From: Bacteroidales bacterium
Lineage (GTDB): Bacteria > Bacteroidota > Bacteroidia > Bacteroidales > UBA932
Length of the DNA: 64,000 nucleotides
Assembly: GCA_017617035.1 (NCBI GenBank)
Contig: JAFZWV010000030.1
Location: 1-64,000, forward strand
Direction: 5' to 3'
Part shown: piece by piece, positions 60,206-64,000 of the stretch
Layout: each line of letters starts with the position of its first letter
Numbering within the stretch: position 1 is the first letter of the stretch
Made by a program: the position numbers and the translations under genes
The notes under the pieces: generated by a model
The model's database searches: none
The model's input: the letters and a program-made list of their open reading frames with translations, nothing else
What the model was told of the DNA's origin: nothing

Positions 60206-63200
60206 TTAGAAATTAAGGTTTACACCGACGCTGAGGGACTTGATGTTGGGGTAGGCGCTTCCGTTGGCGGTAGCGAGCTCGGGATCCCACAGCTTGAATT
60301 TGGAGAAGGTCAGAAGGTTCACGCCCTGCAGGTAGATGCGGGTGGTGGAAAGTCCTATCCTGCTGGTAAGTTTCTTCGGAAGGGTGTAGCCGATTTCAGC
60401 GTTCTTGAGACGCATGAAGCTCATATCCTTCTGCCAGTAAGTGGACGCCTGCTGGTTGTTCTCAGTCTTCTCGAGAGAAAGACGGGGATAGGGAGCGTTG
60501 ACATCGGGGTTCTCCGGAGTCCAGCGGTTGCGGGCCACATCAGCGAAGATCTGGCCTTCGTACTTGATGTCGGCGGTAGCGCCGAACAGGTTGTTGCCGT
60601 TGATTATACGGGTTACATGGGCGACTCCGCTGAAGAACACCGATGCATCGATGCCCTTCCATCCGAGGCTGAGACCGAAACCATAGTTGATTTCAGGAAC
60701 TACGGTATAACCAATGGCAACCTTGTCGTAGGAGTCGACTACACCGTCGTTGTTAATGTCGCGGTACTTGATGTCGCCGGGGTGGACCGCACCGAACTTC
60801 TGGGTGGGCCATGCGGCTATCTCATCTTCGCTGGCGAACAGTCCCTCGGCGATGAGTCCGCGCTGCTGGCGGAAAGCGAAGCCGGCTTCGTTCTGGTAGG
60901 GCCAGACCTGGTCCGGTTTGTCGTCGTAGAGGATCTTGTTGCGGTTGAACGAGTAGTTGGCCCTTGCAGACATGAAGAATCCGCCGCTGAAGGTGTGGTC
61001 GTATTCGAGGGTCATGTCGTAGCCCTGGTTCTTCATCTGGCCTATGTTTACATACTGGTTGACGTTGATACCGACTGCGCTCGGGGTGGACTTCCTTTCG
61101 ATGAAGATGCCGTCGCGCATGTCGTAGAAGTAGTCGAAGACAAAGCGGAGGTCCTTGAAGAGGGTGAGCTCGAAGCCCGCGTTGGATTTGGTCGCCTCTT
61201 CCCAGGAGACCTCGGGGTTGCCGTAGTCGCCTGTAGTAATACCGCCCTTGCTCGACGGGGTGAGGCCGAAGAGGGCTCCGGCCGCCGAGGTGTTGATGGT
61301 GGTGTTGTAGGCGAAACGGCGGCTTCCTCCGATTTCGTCGTTACCGACCTTGCCGTAGGAGGCCTTGAACTTGAGGGTGGTCACTATGTCTTTGAGGTCC
61401 CCCCACCATGGCTCATTGCTTATCATGTAACCGACTGCGTAGGAAGGGAAGAAACCAAGACGGTGGCCGGGAGCGAAGTTCTCCGAGCCGTTGTAACCGA
61501 AGTTGAACTCGGCGAAGTAGCGGTCTGCGTAGGAGTAGGTTGCACGGCCGGCAATACCCATGGTCTTATAGGGGAATGCTCCGATGTAGGAGGTGCCCGG
61601 GACGTTGTTTGTGCGGTTCCTCATGCTGAAGAGGAACATGCCGCTTACTCTGTGGAAAGTTGCTATTGTGCGCTCGTAGTTCAGGGAGGCCTCGAGGTTC
61701 ATCCTGTTCCAGCCGGAGTTGGAACTGGACAGGGTCATGTAGTTGTTGCCTCCGCTGATGGACTCGTAGATCAGGTTACCATCGTCGTCGCGACCCGTCG
61801 CCCTTGAGTATGCAGGGGAGATGTTGCGGTACACGATTGTCTGATTTTGGGCGTCCCAGCTGAACTTGATGTCTGCCTTAAGGCCTTCCGTAATGATGCT
61901 GGAGAAGTCCTGGGTGAGCGACAGGGTCGCCTGGGCTACATTGTTCTTGATGGTACGGTAACCAAGGCTGTTGAGCAGGTTCCAGGGGTTGTAGCCCTGG
62001 TCCGGCAGGGTGAGTGTGCCGTCGTCGTAGACAGTAACGATGCCAACCGGCGAAGCCGCCAGGGTACGGGCGTAAATCTCGTTGCGGTCGTTGCGCGGAG
62101 AGTTGGTATCGGTGAACTGGTTCGACAGGCTCAGTCCTATGGTAGTAGACTTGGAGATGTCGATATCGACATTGGAGCGGAAACTGAACTTGCCGAAGCT
62201 CATACCGGCATCGTAGCGGTCCTGGTTGGTGTTGAAGATACCGTCTTCGAAGTAGTAGTTGCCGCCCACATAGTACCTAAGGGTCTTGGTTCCTCCGGTG
62301 ACGCTGAGATTGACTCGCGACGAGGTCGACTGCTCTTTGAAGATAGTGTTGATCCAGTCTACGGTAGGGTAGAGCTCATGGTCTGCACCGCTCAGGTACA
62401 TCTGTTTCTCATAGTCTCCGATAGGGGCTTCGGCTCCGGTAGACGTGTACAGGCCGTTGTAGTACTCTATCCACTCCGCCGGGCTTGCCAATTCGGGCAG
62501 CCTGGTTGGGGAAACCACACCGGTCTCGGCCTTGAAGCTGATTTTAGGCTTGGACTCGGAACCGCGCTTGGTGGTGATGAGCACTACACCGTTTGCTCCT
62601 CGCACACCGTAGAGGGCGGTCGCCGTTGCATCCTTGAGGATGGAGAACGAGGCGATGTCCTCGGAGTCGACAAGGTCCATGTCGCGTTCTACGCCGTCGA
62701 CCAGCACAAGCGGCTTGTTACTCTCGCCGAAGGTGTTCATACCGCGAATCCAGAAGTCAGCACCCGCGCCTGGTTCACCAGTGCTCTGCACGACTACGAT
62801 ACCGGCGAGTTTACCGGCGAGAGTAGAAGACAACTGGCCTACAGGGGCTTTCAGCTGCTCCATGTCAATCGAGGAGATGGATCCGATCACTGAGGCCTTG
62901 CGCTGGGTTCCATACGCCACCTTGACGACTTCCTCGAGCATGTTCTCAGTGGGAACCAACTTTACGAGCAGTTCCTTGGAGTCTTGTACCCGGATTTCTT
63001 CGTCCTGGTAACCGAGGAAGCTGACGAGAAGAACTTCGCCGGCCTTCACCTTGGGTAGGGTAAAGCGGCCGAGCGCATCGGTCATCGCACCTCTTGTCTC
63101 GCCCTTCACGACGACCATTGCGCCGGGAAGGGGAAGGTCCGTTTCGTCCACAACGGTACCGGAGATGTCAAAACTCTGAGCATGGGCCGGGCTAGGGAAC

Positions 63201-63262
63201 AATAAGCCCCCAAGTATCAGGCCTGCAAGCAGGACGAGAGTTTTAATGAATGTGTTTCTCAT
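60206..63262 (-). CDS. SusC/RagA family TonB-dependent transporter
   Basis: The 1018-residue outer-membrane protein imports glycan fragments using TonB energy. A signal peptide (to AHAQSF) precedes a carboxypeptidase-regulatory-like domain (about 30-110: ISGTVVDETDLPLPGAMVVVKG), the plug (about 115-230: IDMEQLKAPVGQLSSTLAGKLAG, GSNG-like RGANGVVLITTKRG) and the barrel, ending LSVGVNLNF with a terminal Phe. This is the canonical SusC layout. Its ATG overlaps the ROK gene stop (ATGA), so the sugar kinase-like gene is first in the operon within view. Confidence 0.96.
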   Translation of the reverse strand: MRNTFIKTLVLLAGLILGGLLFPSPAHAQSFDISGTVVDETDLPLPGAMVVVKGETRGAMTDALGRFTLPKVKAGEVLLVSFLGYQDEEIRVQDSKELLVKLVPTENMLEEVVKVAYGTQRKASVIGSISSIDMEQLKAPVGQLSSTLAGKLAGIVVVQSTGEPGAGADFWIRGMNTFGESNKPLVLVDGVERDMDLVDSEDIASFSILKDATATALYGVRGANGVVLITTKRGSESKPKISFKAETGVVSPTRLPELASPAEWIEYYNGLYTSTGAEAPIGDYEKQMYLSGADHELYPTVDWINTIFKEQSTSSRVNLSVTGGTKTLRYYVGGNYYFEDGIFNTNQDRYDAGMSFGKFSFRSNVDIDISKSTTIGLSLSNQFTDTNSPRNDRNEIYARTLAASPVGIVTVYDDGTLTLPDQGYNPWNLLNSLGYRTIKNNVAQATLSLTQDFSSIITEGLKADIKFSWDAQNQTIVYRNISPAYSRATGRDDDGNLIYESISGGNNYMTLSSSNSGWNRMNLEASLNYERTIATFHRVSGMFLFSMRNRTNNVPGTSYIGAFPYKTMGIAGRATYSYADRYFAEFNFGYNGSENFAPGHRLGFFPSYAVGYMISNEPWWGDLKDIVTTLKFKASYGKVGNDEIGGSRRFAYNTTINTSAAGALFGLTPSSKGGITTGDYGNPEVSWEEATKSNAGFELTLFKDLRFVFDYFYDMRDGIFIERKSTPSAVGINVNQYVNIGQMKNQGYDMTLEYDHTFSGGFFMSARANYSFNRNKILYDDKPDQVWPYQNEAGFAFRQQRGLIAEGLFASEDEIAAWPTQKFGAVHPGDIKYRDINNDGVVDSYDKVAIGYTVVPEINYGFGLSLGWKGIDASVFFSGVAHVTRIINGNNLFGATADIKYEGQIFADVARNRWTPENPDVNAPYPRLSLEKTENNQQASTYWQKDMSFMRLKNAEIGYTLPKKLTSRIGLSTTRIYLQGVNLLTFSKFKLWDPELATANGSAYPNIKSLSVGVNLNF

Positions 63263-64000
63263 ATGTTAAAAAGTGTTTCAATTCCTTTGAATACTGCCTT
63301 TTCAGGAGCTCGGGCGATAGTAATATCCGGGCCAAGGGCACTGCGCAGGCCGTCTTCCATGAGGTCGAGCGACTGCGAGACCTGGCCGCCGAAAAGCAGG
63401 GTGTCCACATCGTTGCACACGAGGTTGCTTCGTATGGCCGAGCCAAGTATTGCGCCCATGCGTTCATAGGCTTCAAACGCGGTACGGTCGCCGTGGAAGG
63501 CGTTTTCGGCTATGTCGCGTGCGGTGCAGTCCGAAGGCCCTCCGAGCGAAGAGTAGATCGCCCGAACACCACGGCCGCTGACCTTGTCTTCCAGTATTCC
63601 TCCCTCGCAGGGGAGGTTCCAGATGCAGTCGGCGGGGGAGCCGGCGGGGTTGTAGCGTACGACGCCCTTTCTGGCGATGGCGAAGCCAAGGCCGGTGCCC
63701 AGGGTCACCAGGGCTGTGTTGCCGCTGCGAAGGTGGAGCATCCTTACCGCCCCTTCGAGAACGGCTCCAACGTCGTGGATAAAGCGCACGTCGACCTCAG
63801 GGCCCAGGCCGGCCAGTTCGCGGAAGCTCAGGCCCTTGACCGCCGCGAACTTGTGGTCCGCGCGGAAGATGCCTTCGCGGTAGTCGAACGGCCCCGGAAT
63901 CGCGATTCCAAGACGGTCAGCCCCCATGACAGCTTGCCGCAGGGAGGCTGCTATGGCTTCCCTGGGGCCGGCGCTGTTGATAGGTATCACTCGGCCGTCG
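63259..64000 (-). CDS. ROK family protein, 5' end outside window
   Basis: About 247 residues are visible; the N-terminal ATP loop lies beyond the window. The rest fits ROK sugar kinases: GIAIPGPFDYREGIF, FIHDVGAVLEGAV, LVTLGTGLGFAIARKGVV, and the C-terminal TLLFGGQVSQSLDLM. The usual zinc-site and GH motif region (GHxxxxxxxxxCxCGxxGC) is degenerate: it reads PADCIWNLPCEGGILEDKVSG. It may be a GlcNAc- or other hexosamine kinase, or a sugar-sensing regulator if a DNA-binding domain precedes it. Overlap with SusC (ATGA) puts it in the PUL. Confidence 0.85.
   Translation of the reverse strand, partial: DGRVIPINSAGPREAIAASLRQAVMGADRLGIAIPGPFDYREGIFRADHKFAAVKGLSFRELAGLGPEVDVRFIHDVGAVLEGAVRMLHLRSGNTALVTLGTGLGFAIARKGVVRYNPAGSPADCIWNLPCEGGILEDKVSGRGVRAIYSSLGGPSDCTARDIAENAFHGDRTAFEAYERMGAILGSAIRSNLVCNDVDTLLFGGQVSQSLDLMEDGLRSALGPDITIARAPEKAVFKGIETLFNI

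Noticed and set aside
60617..62893. Long plus-strand frames opposite susC
   Set aside because: Antisense shadows; low-complexity Val/Glu/Gly-rich products are typical of reversed SusC codons.

Overview
The window is chromosomal DNA from a member of the order Bacteroidales, most likely an uncultivated gut lineage near Rikenellaceae or UBA932 (the family-level placement is inference). The evidence is a SusC/SusD outer-membrane pair, Bacteroidetes-type lipoprotein signals, C10 peptidase and fimbrillin genes, DUF349, DUF3467 and DUF5723 proteins, and many promoters that fit the Bacteroidetes pattern TTTG-N18-19-TAnnTTTG. Coding density is high, genes are packed into operons with 1-5 base gaps or ATGA overlaps, and the DNA is fairly GC-rich.

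Layout, housekeeping part (1-49 kb). A DPP-IV/M20 dipeptidase pair (77-3282) diverges from a PriA-like gene that has lost its ATPase and zinc motifs. tRNA-Glu, rpmE2, glmM and a DUF1343 gene follow, then a GH3 glucosidase and trmD. A six-gene operon (11348-20014) carries DUF349, yidC, a NAGPA-type phosphodiester glycosidase, an ApbE-like protein, a GH89 alpha-N-acetylglucosaminidase and the PLP-homeostasis protein. gapA diverges from surE-lpxB. A fimbrillin/C10 protease operon diverges from a second six-gene operon (C1 peptidase, pssA, lipoprotein, 3'-5' exonuclease, rlmI, esterase) that ends before tRNA-Cys. Beyond the tRNA lie a frameshifted HEPN/Abi gene with a possible divergent small RNA, a WYL regulator, a repeat-rich gap and a candidate small RNA. 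Next come overlapping minus-strand genes (DUF3467, kdsC, maf, RluA-type synthase), valS-tatA-ABC-F, cinA with an XRE regulator, queA, and a DUF5723/lipoprotein pair.

Layout, glycan part (49-64 kb). One minus-strand polysaccharide utilisation locus reads ROK protein, SusC, SusD, DUF1735 lipoprotein, DUF4855 lipoprotein, DUF4855-DUF6259 fusion, GH20 hexosaminidase and GntR regulator, with gaps of at most 7 bases. The likely logic is outer-membrane capture and import, surface or periplasmic cleavage by two uncharacterised enzymes plus a beta-N-acetylhexosaminidase, phosphorylation by the ROK protein, and control by the GntR/sugar-sensor protein. Together with GH89, the phosphodiester glycosidase and the DUF1343 protein, the window leans toward N-acetylhexosamine substrates.

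Non-coding structure is rich. There are three different terminal-inverted-repeat elements in intergenic gaps, a dispersed palindromic repeat that also sits in frame inside two adjacent coding sequences, near-leaderless promoters, and three candidate small RNAs. I see no CRISPR array, rRNA operon, transposase, integrase or prophage genes.
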